A DNA stretch of 64,000 nt. Origin: Gammaproteobacteria bacterium. Lineage in GTDB: Bacteria; Pseudomonadota; Gammaproteobacteria; JACKNK01. Below the pieces are notes generated by a model. It saw only the letters and a program-made list of their open reading frames with translations. It ran no database searches and was not told the DNA's origin. The DNA is taken from NCBI GenBank assembly GCA_024234895.1, contig JACKNJ010000009.1:1-64000 (forward strand), given 5' to 3'. Both the position numbers and the translations under genes were made by a program. Below are positions 51,611 through 59,506 of this stretch, piece by piece. Every line of letters begins with the position of its first letter. Positions within the stretch are counted from its first letter, which is position 1.

Positions 51611-52267
51611 TCAGGCCAGAGCGTTGCGGCGTCGGTAAAGCGCGACCGCGCCAACGGCGAACAATGCGGCCGGCGCGGGCAGCGGCACATCGGTGCTATT
51701 GACGGCCCGCACGGAGAAGGTGTCGTTCAGGGCGATCTGGGTCGGCGCGTTGACATCGCCGGTCAGGAAGTACCAGTTGTTGATACCGGTGTAGCTGGTC
51801 AACTGCACGTCGACCTGCCACTCGCCATTCATGCCGTTGATGACCACACCGTCGGTGCAGCAGCCCGCCCAGTTCCAGGCTGCATTCAGGGTGCCGCCGG
51901 AGATATTGCCCGGCTCGCTGCCATCATCCCGCAGGGAGATGTAGGCACTGCCGGGCAGGCCCTGCAAGGTCACGCGGGCCCTGCCGCTGGTGGTATCGCG
52001 GTTGACGTCGAGCAACGTGCCCCACGCGACATCACCGTTGTTGCTGTTGGTGTGCAGCCACATGAAACCGGTATCCGACTGCGCGTAGCCCGGGCCGGTA
52101 TTGAGCGGGCCGTAATGCTGGGCCGCTGTCTGCGCACTCGACAGTGAACTCATGTTGACCCAGCCGGCGCCGGTATCGATCTGGTAGGTCAGGGCGCTGG
52201 CCATACCCGAAAAGGTGAGCGCGACAATGGCCGCCGTCGCGGCAATGAGCTTCCTGTTGATGAACAT
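51611..52267 (-). CDS. VPLPA-CTERM sorted surface protein
   Basis: 218 residues from the ATG at 52267 (AGGA nine bases upstream). A signal peptide (FINRKLIAATAAIVALTFSGMASA) precedes a beta-rich globular domain with an NWAGCCTDGVVING segment (possible disulfide pair). A C-terminal sorting signal closes it: the VPLPAP motif, a hydrophobic helix and the basic end YRRRNALA. The VPLPA variant of PEP-CTERM signals is recognised by exosortases, which cleave and attach the protein at the cell surface or into exopolysaccharide. Its function is unknown. It is divergent from mgtE across a 520-base gap. Confidence 0.85.
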   Translation of the reverse strand: MFINRKLIAATAAIVALTFSGMASALTYQIDTGAGWVNMSSLSSAQTAAQHYGPLNTGPGYAQSDTGFMWLHTNSNNGDVAWGTLLDVNRDTTSGRARVTLQGLPGSAYISLRDDGSEPGNISGGTLNAAWNWAGCCTDGVVINGMNGEWQVDVQLTSYTGINNWYFLTGDVNAPTQIALNDTFSVRAVNSTDVPLPAPAALFAVGAVALYRRRNALA

Positions 52268-52790
52268 GCTGGTCATTCCTGTTGAGTTGTCCGGTCGCGA
52301 CGCGGCCGGGGAGTCCGGCAAGGCGTTGCGTGGCGGGTTGTTCGTTGTCAGCGCAACCTAGCAACTAATACACCAGTTATCGAAGATCAGCGCAACCATA
52401 AGCCTTAACAAGCACTTTCATGTGTCTCGCGGGGCCACCACGCGAGCCATCACTGTCGGTTACCGCCGAATTCTGTCAGCTAGCCTGCCGTACCCTTGTC
52501 GCCCCATTCGGGCTCAGCGCATGGACCTTGCGGAGACCCGGCGGCAAGCCGTCCGGCTTTTTCGCAGCGCGGCGCATCTCGTTACATTTCAATGGCAACC
52601 AACCGATACGTCAGCCAATTGGCGGAAATAGCCGTGAACATGTCGGTTTCCGACTGTTTTCATGTCAATTTGACTGACAGCATTGGTGCGGCGTCATGAC
52701 AGCAAACGTATCCGATATTTCCCGGCAGGCGGCGGGGTAACTCGGCGACCCTGTTAGGCTGGCGAAGGACCACACGGCAGACTCTCACGC
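52268..52790. other. 523-base intergenic region upstream of mgtE and of the VPLPA gene
   Basis: The region holds no convincing gene. It contains the terminator-like hairpin at 52538-52563 and a short palindrome GTCAATTTGAC (52664-52674). The stretch 52390-52560 has several GC-rich complementary segments and could be a structured leader. I cannot assign a riboswitch class. Confidence 0.4.
52538..52563 (+). terminator. terminator-like hairpin upstream of mgtE
   Basis: CCGGCGGC-AA-GCCG-T-CCGG (one bulged T) followed by CTTTTTC. It points to a transcript reading toward mgtE that would end 228 bases before the start codon, in the manner of an attenuator or a small RNA end. Confidence 0.45.
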
Positions 52791-54221
52791 ATGACCACGC
52801 ACACCGACGCCCGCCTGCAAAGCACCGTTGACCATGTGATGGCGTTGCTGCATCGCAACGACCTCGTGGAGTCGCTGGTGCATGCGCAGAAGCAGCCGCG
52901 CCAGGAACTGGTCGAGACCATCGTGCATCGCCAGCAACTGGCCGCGCTGCAGAACAAGCTGCGCCGGCTGCACTTCGCCGATCTCGCGCACGTGCTCGAA
53001 GTCCTCCCGCTGGAAGAACGCGGAGTGGTCTGGTCGCTGTTGAGCGACGTGACCCGTGGCGAGTCCCTGCTGGAGGTCAACGATGCGGTGCGCGAACAGC
53101 TGATCGAGGCGACGCCTCGCGACGAACTGCTGCGCGCGATCGCCCGCCTGGACGGCGACGACCTGGTCGACATGCGCGAGGATCTGCCGGACGACATCTT
53201 CGATCAGGCGATGGCCGGCCTCGCCGATGTCGATCGCGACTGGGTGGCGAACACGCTGTCGTACCCGGAGGACTCGGTCGGCCAATGGATGAGCCAGGAA
53301 GTGATCAGCGTGCGCGGCAAACAGACGATCGCGGAGGCTATCGCGATGCTGCGCAGTCTGGACCGCCTGCCGCACAACACCGACAAGATCTTCGTGCTCG
53401 ATGCGCGCGGCGCTCTGTCCGGCATGTTGCTGATGGAAGACCTGCTGCTTGGCGATCCGGCTCGCCAGATCGCTGACGTGCAGCGCAAGAGCGTCGTGAC
53501 CTTTCAGCCGGAGGACCGCGCCGCCGACGCGGCCATGGCGTTCGAGCGCTACGACCTCAGTTCCGCGCCGGTGCTGAACAGCCGAGGCAAACTGCTCGGT
53601 CGCCTGACCAGTGACGACCTGATGGAGTACCTACACGAGGAGGCGCACGAGGACGTGCTCAACATCGCCGGCCTGCTCGACGAGGAGGACCTGTTCTCCA
53701 ACATTCGCAACGCCATCCGCAACCGCTGGCTGTGGCTGGCCGTGAATCTGGTCACCGCCTTCGTCGCCTCGCAGGTGATCGACGCCTTCGCGGATGCGAT
53801 CACGCAGCTGGTCGCGCTGGCGGCGCTGATGCCGATCGTCGCCTCGGTTGGCGGCAACACCGGCAACCAGACCACCGCGCTGGTGGTGCGCGGCCTCGCC
53901 ATGAACCAGATCACCCTCAACAACCTCGGCCCGATCCTGCGCAAGGAACTCAGCGTCGCACTGGTCAGCGGCCTGTTCTGGGGTGGCGTGGTCGGCCTGT
54001 TTGCCGGGGCGATCTACCACCACTTGATGCTGTCGGTGGTAATCGCGGTCGCGCTGCTGCTGAACCTCGTGGTCGCCGCCCTGACCGGCGTCCTCGTCCC
54101 CTTCGCGCTGCATCGCTTCGGTCGCGATCCAGCCATGGGAGCGAGCGTGCTGCTCACCTTCATGACCGACAGCATGGGCTTTCTGATCTTCCTTGGCCTC
54201 GCCAGCGCGGTGCTCATCTAA
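52791..54221 (+). CDS. mgtE: magnesium transporter MgtE
   Basis: 476 residues. The MgtE N domain (LVHAQKQPRQELVETIVHRQQLAALQNKL, with HFADLAHVLEVLPLEERGVVWSLL) is followed by a CBS pair (about 135-255). Five membrane helices close it (285-476), with the pore-region signature SVGGNTGNQTTALVVRGLA and the acidic AGAIY/FMTDSMGFLIFLGLA segments. MgtE is a Mg2+ channel gated by cytosolic Mg2+ through its N/CBS domains. The upstream hairpin may indicate Mg2+-dependent attenuation, which is inference. Confidence 0.94.
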   Translation: MTTHTDARLQSTVDHVMALLHRNDLVESLVHAQKQPRQELVETIVHRQQLAALQNKLRRLHFADLAHVLEVLPLEERGVVWSLLSDVTRGESLLEVNDAVREQLIEATPRDELLRAIARLDGDDLVDMREDLPDDIFDQAMAGLADVDRDWVANTLSYPEDSVGQWMSQEVISVRGKQTIAEAIAMLRSLDRLPHNTDKIFVLDARGALSGMLLMEDLLLGDPARQIADVQRKSVVTFQPEDRAADAAMAFERYDLSSAPVLNSRGKLLGRLTSDDLMEYLHEEAHEDVLNIAGLLDEEDLFSNIRNAIRNRWLWLAVNLVTAFVASQVIDAFADAITQLVALAALMPIVASVGGNTGNQTTALVVRGLAMNQITLNNLGPILRKELSVALVSGLFWGGVVGLFAGAIYHHLMLSVVIAVALLLNLVVAALTGVLVPFALHRFGRDPAMGASVLLTFMTDSMGFLIFLGLASAVLI

Positions 54222-54339
54222 GCCACCGCCACTCCGCATCGATAGGCTTCATCTATCGAACCGGTAAGAAATAACCATCAAAAGCCCCAAAAATAGTGGC
54301 TGAAAAATCTTGACTGCGACGATCAGGTATTTCATCCTG

Positions 54340-54364
54340 ATTACCAAGTAGCCCACTCGGTTAT
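54340..54364. promoter_or_regulatory. 25-base palindrome upstream of the iscR-like gene
   Basis: ATTACCAAGT-AGCCC-ACTCGGTTAT is a 25-base inverted repeat (half-site ATwACCrAGT), the same span as the E. coli type 1 IscR site. It ends 35 bases before the start codon. A second inverted repeat, ATCAGG-N8-CCTGAT, lies at 54322-54341. Confidence 0.55.
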
Positions 54365-54399
54365 TTGTTTTGTGTCCAAGAATTCAAAGGTGATCAATC

Positions 54400-54879
54400 A
54401 TGCGACTGTCTTCCAAGAGCCGATACGCCGTCATGGCGATGATGGACCTGGCGCTGCATGAACAGCAGGGTCCGGTGACGCTGACGGATATCTCCGTCTC
54501 CCAGGGCATCTCGCTGTCCTACCTGGAGCAGCTGTTCTCCCGCCTGCGCAAGGCTGATCTGGTGCAGGGCATGCGTGGCCCCGGCGGCGGTTACCGTCTG
54601 GCCAAGGATGCCTCCGAGATCACCATCGCCGACATCGTCGCCGCCGTCGACGAGCAGCCGCGCCCGGCGCCGAGCTGGCGTCCGAAGGGTGGCTCCGGCA
54701 TGAGCGAGCCGTACCTGACCCACCAGTTGTGGCGCGAAGTCAGCGGTCGACTGTTCCAGCATCTGGAAGAGATGACCCTGGCCGAGTTCACCGACCGCGA
54801 AGAGGTCCGTGACACCGCCGAGCGTCAGGACAACCTCTATCGTTGGGGCTGGACCGGGAACCGCAAGTCGGCGGCCTGA
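54400..54879 (+). CDS. IscR-like Rrf2 regulator lacking all cluster cysteines
   Basis: 159 residues. The winged-helix N-terminus is close to IscR (RLSSKSRYAVMAMMDLALHEQQGPVTLTDIS, and SYLEQLFSRLRKADLVQGMRGPGGGYRLAK). The effector region aligns without gaps to E. coli IscR, but cluster ligands C92, C98 and C104 are replaced by W93, S99 and Y105; His108 (E. coli H107) remains. It should therefore be unable to bind a [2Fe-2S] cluster and may behave like permanent apo-IscR. No isc genes follow; a strong terminator ends the unit. Autoregulation through the upstream palindrome is inference. Confidence 0.88.
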   Translation: MRLSSKSRYAVMAMMDLALHEQQGPVTLTDISVSQGISLSYLEQLFSRLRKADLVQGMRGPGGGYRLAKDASEITIADIVAAVDEQPRPAPSWRPKGGSGMSEPYLTHQLWREVSGRLFQHLEEMTLAEFTDREEVRDTAERQDNLYRWGWTGNRKSAA

Positions 54880-54903
54880 AGCCCGAGACGCGTTGAGTGA
54901 AGG

Positions 54904-54930
54904 GAAACCCGCTTCGGCGGGTTTCTTTTT
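54904..54930 (+). terminator. terminator of the iscR-like gene
   Basis: GAAACCCGC-TTC-GGCGGGTTTC followed by TTTTT, 25 bases after the stop codon. Confidence 0.9.
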
Positions 54931-54940
54931 GGGTGGTTTT

Positions 54941-54961
54941 GATGATGCTGCGGACATCATC
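54941..54961. repeat. 21-base palindrome GATGATG...CATCATC, copy 2
   Basis: GATGATGCTGCGGACATCATC, related to the palindromes at 13328-13348 and 55261-55281. Confidence 0.65.
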
Positions 54962-54990
54962 TCAGGGAGTGACAAGGCTTCGGGAGGTGC

Positions 54991-55050
54991 GTATACCCGA
55001 AGGGGTTCCGCCGTACCAAGCGCCGATTCTGCGGAACCCATTCGGGTATC
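54991..55050. repeat. REP-like inverted repeat, degenerate family A
   Basis: GTATACCCGAAGGGGTTCCG pairs with GCGGAACCCATTCGGGTATC. The outer GTAGGGCGGA termini seen at 13396 are lost on the left and partly kept on the right (CCGCCC). Confidence 0.8.
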
Positions 55051-55076
55051 CGCCCGGTCAGCACAGCACCAAGCAA

Positions 55077-55111
55077 GAAGGGCCGCCGGCTCAATGCCGG
55101 CGCCCTTCTTT
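55077..55111 (+). terminator. terminator-like hairpin in the gap
   Basis: GAAGGGC-CGCCGGC-TCAAT-GCCGGCG-CCCTTC followed by TTTC. No plus-strand gene directly precedes it, so it may belong to the repeat assembly or end an unseen RNA. Confidence 0.5.
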
Positions 55112-55130
55112 CATTCCACCCAACTCTCCC

Positions 55131-55246
55131 GGCTTCCAGGGGTCGGCAAGACCTCATGGGACCGTCGGCGCGATGGATCGCGCCGTCGAGCATGCATGGA
55201 TGCACTCGTTGCGTGTCCCAGGAGGCCTTGCCGACCCCTGGAAGCC
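55131..55246. repeat. long inverted repeat with 32-base arms
   Basis: GGCTTCCAGGGGTCGGCAAG... (55131-55162) pairs with ...CTTGCCGACCCCTGGAAGCC (55215-55246) with two mismatches. Nested inside is CGGCGCGATGGATCGCGCCG (55166-55185). It is unrelated to the other families in the window. Confidence 0.88.
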
Positions 55247-55260
55247 ATGCCACTTAAAAC

Positions 55261-55281
55261 GATGATGTCCACAACATCATC
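55261..55281. repeat. 21-base palindrome GATGATG...CATCATC, copy 3
   Basis: GATGATGTCCACAACATCATC, followed by CAATAACGAAAAAGGCCCG, as after the element at 13396 (CATAACGAAAAAGGCCCG). Confidence 0.65.
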
Positions 55282-55295
55282 AACCCCCAATAACG

Positions 55296-55320
55296 AAAAA
55301 GGCCCGCCAATGGCGGGCCT
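55296..55320 (-). terminator. terminator of the phosphoribulokinase gene
   Basis: Minus strand: AGGCCCGCCA-TTGGCGGGCCT followed by TTTTT. Confidence 0.85.
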
Positions 55321-55355
55321 CTTCGTCTCTGTCGCCGCAGCGACAGAAAATTCAA

Positions 55356-56222
55356 TCAACCGCGCGCGGCCATCATCTTCTCGATGATCGGAGCCAGGAT
55401 GATTTCCATCGCGAAGCCCATCTTGCCGCCCGGCACCACGATGGTGTTGCGGCGCGACATGAACGAGCCCTGCAGCATGGCCAGCAGGTGATCGAAGTCG
55501 ATATCGAACTTGACCGGATCGCGGAAGCGGATGACCACGAAGCTCTCGTCCGGGGTCGGGATGTCGCGCGCGATGAACGGGTTGGAGGTATCGACGGTGG
55601 ACACGCGCTGGAAGTTGATGTCGGTGCGCGAGAACTGCGGGGTGATGTAGTTCACGTAGTCCGGCATGCGGCGCAGGATGGTGTCGACGATGGCTTCGGC
55701 GGAGTAACCGCGCTCGGCGCCGTCACGGTGGATCTTCTGGATCCACTCCAGGTTGACGATCGGCACGACGCCGACCAGCAGGTCGACGTGCTGGGCGACA
55801 TTGGCGTCGTCGGTCACGACACCGCCGTGCAGGCCTTCATAGAACAGCAGGTCGGTGCCCGGAGCGATGTCTTCCCACGGGGTGAACTGGCCCGGTTCCT
55901 GACCCGGATAGGCAGCCGCCTCTTCCTTGGAATGCAGGTAATAGCGGCGCTTGCAGCCACCGGTCCGGCCGTAGGTCTCGAAGGTCTCGGCGAGCACGTC
56001 GAACAGATTGGCCTCCGGGCCGAAGTGGCTCAGCGTGCCGGTGGTGTCCTTGGCAACCGCCTCGCGCATCGCGACGCGGTCGAAACGGTGGTAGCTGTCA
56101 CCTTCGATGACCAGCGGCTTGATGCCGTCACGGTAGAAGATGTGCTCGAAAGCGCGCTTGACCGTGGTGGTACCGGCGCCGGAAGAGCCGGTGACGGCAA
56201 CGACGGGATGCTTCTTGGACAT
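55356..56222 (-). CDS. prk: phosphoribulokinase, bacterial (class I) type
   Basis: 288 residues from the ATG at 56222 (AGGAG seven bases upstream). The start SKKHPVVAVTGSSGAGTTTVKRAFEHIF contains the P-loop. VIEGDSYHRFDR, the lid region SHFGPEANLFDVLAETFETYGRTGGCKRRYYLHS, and the Walker B/catalytic segment LLFYEGLHGGVV follow; the C-terminus is typical of the octameric NADH-regulated form of proteobacteria. It phosphorylates ribulose 5-phosphate to the RuBisCO substrate. No other Calvin-cycle gene is nearby, so it stands apart from any cbb operon. Confidence 0.95.
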   Translation of the reverse strand: MSKKHPVVAVTGSSGAGTTTVKRAFEHIFYRDGIKPLVIEGDSYHRFDRVAMREAVAKDTTGTLSHFGPEANLFDVLAETFETYGRTGGCKRRYYLHSKEEAAAYPGQEPGQFTPWEDIAPGTDLLFYEGLHGGVVTDDANVAQHVDLLVGVVPIVNLEWIQKIHRDGAERGYSAEAIVDTILRRMPDYVNYITPQFSRTDINFQRVSTVDTSNPFIARDIPTPDESFVVIRFRDPVKFDIDFDHLLAMLQGSFMSRRNTIVVPGGKMGFAMEIILAPIIEKMMAARG

Positions 56223-56430
56223 GATGATCTCCTGCGCTGACAAGCAGCTGGATGGACGTTGGTAATCCGGAATTCTGGCGCTCGGGTAGCCCATCACAGC
56301 GGGCCTGATCGTTCTGAGGAAGCTCAGATCGGCGCTTCCCCGAGCGGAACGCGCGATTTTGCCGGATGCCCAGTGGCCGGACAAGCGAGGCGCGGCGTTC
56401 CGTCAATCGGCCATGCCCGGGCAGGTCGCG

Positions 56431-57867
56431 TCAACGCGGTTCAGGACGGACCAGATAAGCGCGCACATCGGTGAATTTGCTGGGTTCGTCGGGATGCTGG
56501 GCGAGGCTGCGCGAAAACACGAGCGTCGCGCGACTCGCGCGCTGGGGTTCGTCCATCAGCCAACAGCGCAGCGGTCGGCAAACGAAGAGAAAGGGGGCTT
56601 TGACATCCGCCACGCCCAATGCGTCAACGAGCTTGATCGGCGTGCCTTGCGGCTGGTACCGGCCCATGGGCTGAAATATCCACGGCTCCTGCGCAAGCAT
56701 CGGCACACCCTCATGCGCGCGAGCCAGTTCCGCGAATATCTCCCGCCAGGGTTGCCGGGTCATGTCGCGACCGTCGTTCGGAAACGCGTAGATCACCCAG
56801 GCCAGCAAGGCGGACAGCAACACCGCGCCGAGCGCCCGGGGCATGGCGTTCAGGCCAAGACCAAGCAGCGCGGTGAAGGCGATGCCGCTGCCGATCAGCT
56901 GCCGTGGCACGAAGATCGAGCGCGGCCCCGCCACCGACAACGCGAACGCAGCCAGCGGGACCAGCAATGCAAGCAACACCAGATAGGCGTGCTCCGCCGG
57001 CAACCGTCGCTTGCGGAGGAGCTTCACCGCGTAGGCGCCGAGAATGATCAACAGCGCAAGCATCAGCCAGCGGACCTGGAGCGCGTCGAACTCACCGAAC
57101 AGGGCGACGAAAAACCAGACGAACGTATTGATGTCCGGCGGCCCGATCCAGGCGAATCCGCCAAACACCACGTCCTGCCGGGCCTGCTCGTACCACGCCG
57201 CCGCGACCATCCAGGCCAGCATCGCCAGCCCGGTCAGCACGCCCAGCACCGTCACGCCACGCCACGCGGGGGAGCGGTAGAACCAGACGGTCAGCATGCC
57301 GGCGCCGACCACCAGCGCCCCCATGTACTGCACATACATGAGCAGCAAGCCGGATAACGCCCAATGGAGCTGCCGACGACGATCTTCCGGCGCTTCCAGC
57401 ACGCTCAGGAAGCGTTCGATGTTCCATGCCGCGAAGAACGCGATCAGCGCATAAGGCCGTGCCTGCTGGCCGTAGAACACCAGCAACGGATTGAACGCCA
57501 GCAGCGCGGTGCAGCCGAGCGCCAGCCAGACCGGCAGCACGCGGCGCATCAGCGCATAGGCCACCACCAGAAAACCGATCGAAAACAGCAGACTGAGCGA
57601 TCGCAGCGCGAATTCGCCATGGCCGAACAGCAGGGTCCAGGCATGCAGCAGGATGTTGTGCAACGGTGGATGCGGCGAATCCAGAAACGCCAGCCACAGC
57701 GTTTCCGTGAATGAGTGGGCAACCAGATTCGAGGAAAAAATCTCGTCACCATCGAGGCTGTAGGTGATGTTGAGCAGGCGCGCGCCGAGGCCCATCGCCA
57801 GCACCAGCAGCAGTCCGATCCACTCCCAGCGGTTGCGTGAATCCACAATCTGCGCCCCAGCACTCAT
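56431..57867 (-). CDS. GT39-like membrane glycosyltransferase
   Basis: 478 residues with about eleven membrane helices. The first periplasmic loop carries the acidic motif DGDEIFSSN (ArnT/PMT-type catalytic Asp-Glu) and a conserved PHPPLHNILLHAW segment. YGQQARPYALIAFFAAWN follows in the next loop. A soluble C-terminal domain of about 100 residues completes it. These enzymes transfer a sugar from a lipid-linked donor on the periplasmic face to protein, lipid A or polysaccharide. The acceptor cannot be told from sequence. It is monocistronic and divergent from the LOG-family gene. Confidence 0.84.
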   Translation of the reverse strand: MSAGAQIVDSRNRWEWIGLLLVLAMGLGARLLNITYSLDGDEIFSSNLVAHSFTETLWLAFLDSPHPPLHNILLHAWTLLFGHGEFALRSLSLLFSIGFLVVAYALMRRVLPVWLALGCTALLAFNPLLVFYGQQARPYALIAFFAAWNIERFLSVLEAPEDRRRQLHWALSGLLLMYVQYMGALVVGAGMLTVWFYRSPAWRGVTVLGVLTGLAMLAWMVAAAWYEQARQDVVFGGFAWIGPPDINTFVWFFVALFGEFDALQVRWLMLALLIILGAYAVKLLRKRRLPAEHAYLVLLALLVPLAAFALSVAGPRSIFVPRQLIGSGIAFTALLGLGLNAMPRALGAVLLSALLAWVIYAFPNDGRDMTRQPWREIFAELARAHEGVPMLAQEPWIFQPMGRYQPQGTPIKLVDALGVADVKAPFLFVCRPLRCWLMDEPQRASRATLVFSRSLAQHPDEPSKFTDVRAYLVRPEPR

Positions 57868-58034
57868 GCAGCCTCCTCAATAAACCGATCGACCGGGTTG
57901 GCGACCGCGCGATCGTAGCACCGGGGCCCGCGCGTCCCCACCCGCAATGCCCGTCATCCGGACGGAGCGCTGGGCTACTCTTGCCTGACCTCAGCGGTTT
58001 GCGTACCGCATCCCACCCACACCGAGTCTGACTG

Positions 58035-59045
58035 ATGACCGATCCGGCTTCTCCCTCCGACCCCCACCCACCGCAGCATCATGTTCCGCCGCCCGCCAAC
58101 CCGCGCGAGCGCAAGACGCCACTGCCGATCTGGCAACCCAACCGTGGCGAGGTCGACCCCACCGCGCCGTCGCGCCTTGAGCAGATCATGGCGTCGCCGA
58201 GTTATCGGCGTGCGGACCGCGATATCGACTTCCTCGAACGCAGCGAGATGCGGGGGCTGCGCCTGCAACTCGAGTACGAGAAGGCCGAGCTGCTGCTGCG
58301 CGAGGCGGGCGTGGACCACAGCATCGTCGCCTTCGGCAGTACCCGCATCACCGAACCCGCGCTCGCGCGGCGCAAACGCGACGAGGCTGCCGCCGAGCTC
58401 GCCGCGAGGCCCGACGATCCGGCGCGCGCGCGACGACTGGCGGTGGCCGAACGCATCGTCGCCAAGAGCCGCTATTACGACATCGCGCGCGAATTCGGGC
58501 GCATCGTGGCCAACGCCAACGGGCCACCCGCGAATTGCCGCATGGTGCTGATGACCGGCGGCGGTCCCGGCATGATGGAGGCCGCCAATCGGGGCGTGCA
58601 CGACATGGGGGGGCGTACGGTCGGTCTGAACATCGACCTGCCGCACGAGCAGTTCCCGAACTGCTACCTGACCCCGGAACTGTCCCTGCGCTTCCGCTAT
58701 TTCGCGTTGCGCAAGATGCACTTCATGCTGCGCGCGAAGGCCATCGTCGCGTTTCCCGGCGGCTTCGGCACCATCGACGAACTGTTCGAGGCGCTGACGC
58801 TGATCCAGACCCGCACCATCGCGCCGTTGCCGGTGGTGCTGGTCGGCGAGGAGTTCTGGCGCGGCGTGGTCGATTTCGACTACCTGGCCGCCGAAGGCGT
58901 GATCGATCCCGAAGACCTGGATATCTTCTGGTTCGCCGAGACCGCGACGGAGATCTGGAACGGTATCCTCGACTGGCATGAACTCAACGGCACCCCCCTG
59001 CCCAACGACCTGGCCACCGGCCAGCAAATCGGAGAACCGAAGTGA
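58035..59045 (+). CDS. LOG-family (TIGR00730) nucleoside-5'-monophosphate phosphoribohydrolase
   Basis: 336 residues. A Pro-rich N-terminus (about 1-35) and a helical region precede the Rossmann-type core with the family motifs TGGGPGMMEAANRGVHDMGG and FPGGFGTIDELFEALTLIQT (PGGxGTxxE). LOG proteins release the base from nucleoside monophosphates, and in plants and some bacteria make free cytokinin. The larger bacterial form seen here more probably acts in purine salvage. Its stop overlaps the GTG start of the next gene (GTGA). Confidence 0.88.
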   Translation: MTDPASPSDPHPPQHHVPPPANPRERKTPLPIWQPNRGEVDPTAPSRLEQIMASPSYRRADRDIDFLERSEMRGLRLQLEYEKAELLLREAGVDHSIVAFGSTRITEPALARRKRDEAAAELAARPDDPARARRLAVAERIVAKSRYYDIAREFGRIVANANGPPANCRMVLMTGGGPGMMEAANRGVHDMGGRTVGLNIDLPHEQFPNCYLTPELSLRFRYFALRKMHFMLRAKAIVAFPGGFGTIDELFEALTLIQTRTIAPLPVVLVGEEFWRGVVDFDYLAAEGVIDPEDLDIFWFAETATEIWNGILDWHELNGTPLPNDLATGQQIGEPK

Positions 59046-59455
59046 CCGAATCGAACGCGTCGACCACCCGCAACTCGAGCCTGCGCCTGATCATCGAGGC
59101 CTTGATCGCGCTGCTGCTGCTGATCGTGGTCGCGCAGAACATGGTCACGCCCGGCAGCAGCCTGACCGGCACGGACCACCAGCTGGTGGTCATGGATTCC
59201 GGGCAGATCTATCTCGGCCGCATGGAGAAGCTGGAAACCGGCTGGCCGGTGCTGCGCAACGTGATCCAGCTTGCACGCAAGAGCCAGGGTGAAGGCCAGG
59301 GTTCGCAACTGGTGTTCGTGCCGCGCGCCGCCGAGCCGCACCAGCCGGATCACATGGTCATCAATGCCGCGCACATCCTCAGCATCGAACCGGTGGCGGC
59401 CAGTTCCACGATGATGACGCAGCTGAACAAGCTGTCGCAGTCACCGGGCGAGTAA
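59042..59455 (+). CDS. single-pass membrane protein, function unknown
   Basis: 137 residues from a GTG that overlaps the LOG-family stop by four bases. One N-terminal helix (LRLIIEALIALLLLIVVAQNMV, about 14-35) anchors a small extracytoplasmic domain (HQLVVMDSGQIYLGRMEKLETGWPVLRNVIQLAR ... QLVFVPRAAEPHQPDHMVINAAHILSIEPV). The IYLGRM...P-x-L and ILSIEPV segments look like a compact beta barrel. I recognise no named family. Translational coupling suggests a functional tie to the LOG enzyme. Confidence 0.72.
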   Translation: MTESNASTTRNSSLRLIIEALIALLLLIVVAQNMVTPGSSLTGTDHQLVVMDSGQIYLGRMEKLETGWPVLRNVIQLARKSQGEGQGSQLVFVPRAAEPHQPDHMVINAAHILSIEPVAASSTMMTQLNKLSQSPGE

Positions 59456-59506
59456 GTCGGGGGCACGCCCCGCCCATTCCAGGCGGGGAACGGGATCAGG
59501 CGCGGG

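Noticed and set aside
52420..52677. Small protein gene upstream of mgtE
   Set aside because: No ribosome binding site, no recognisable composition, and it spans a terminator-like hairpin.
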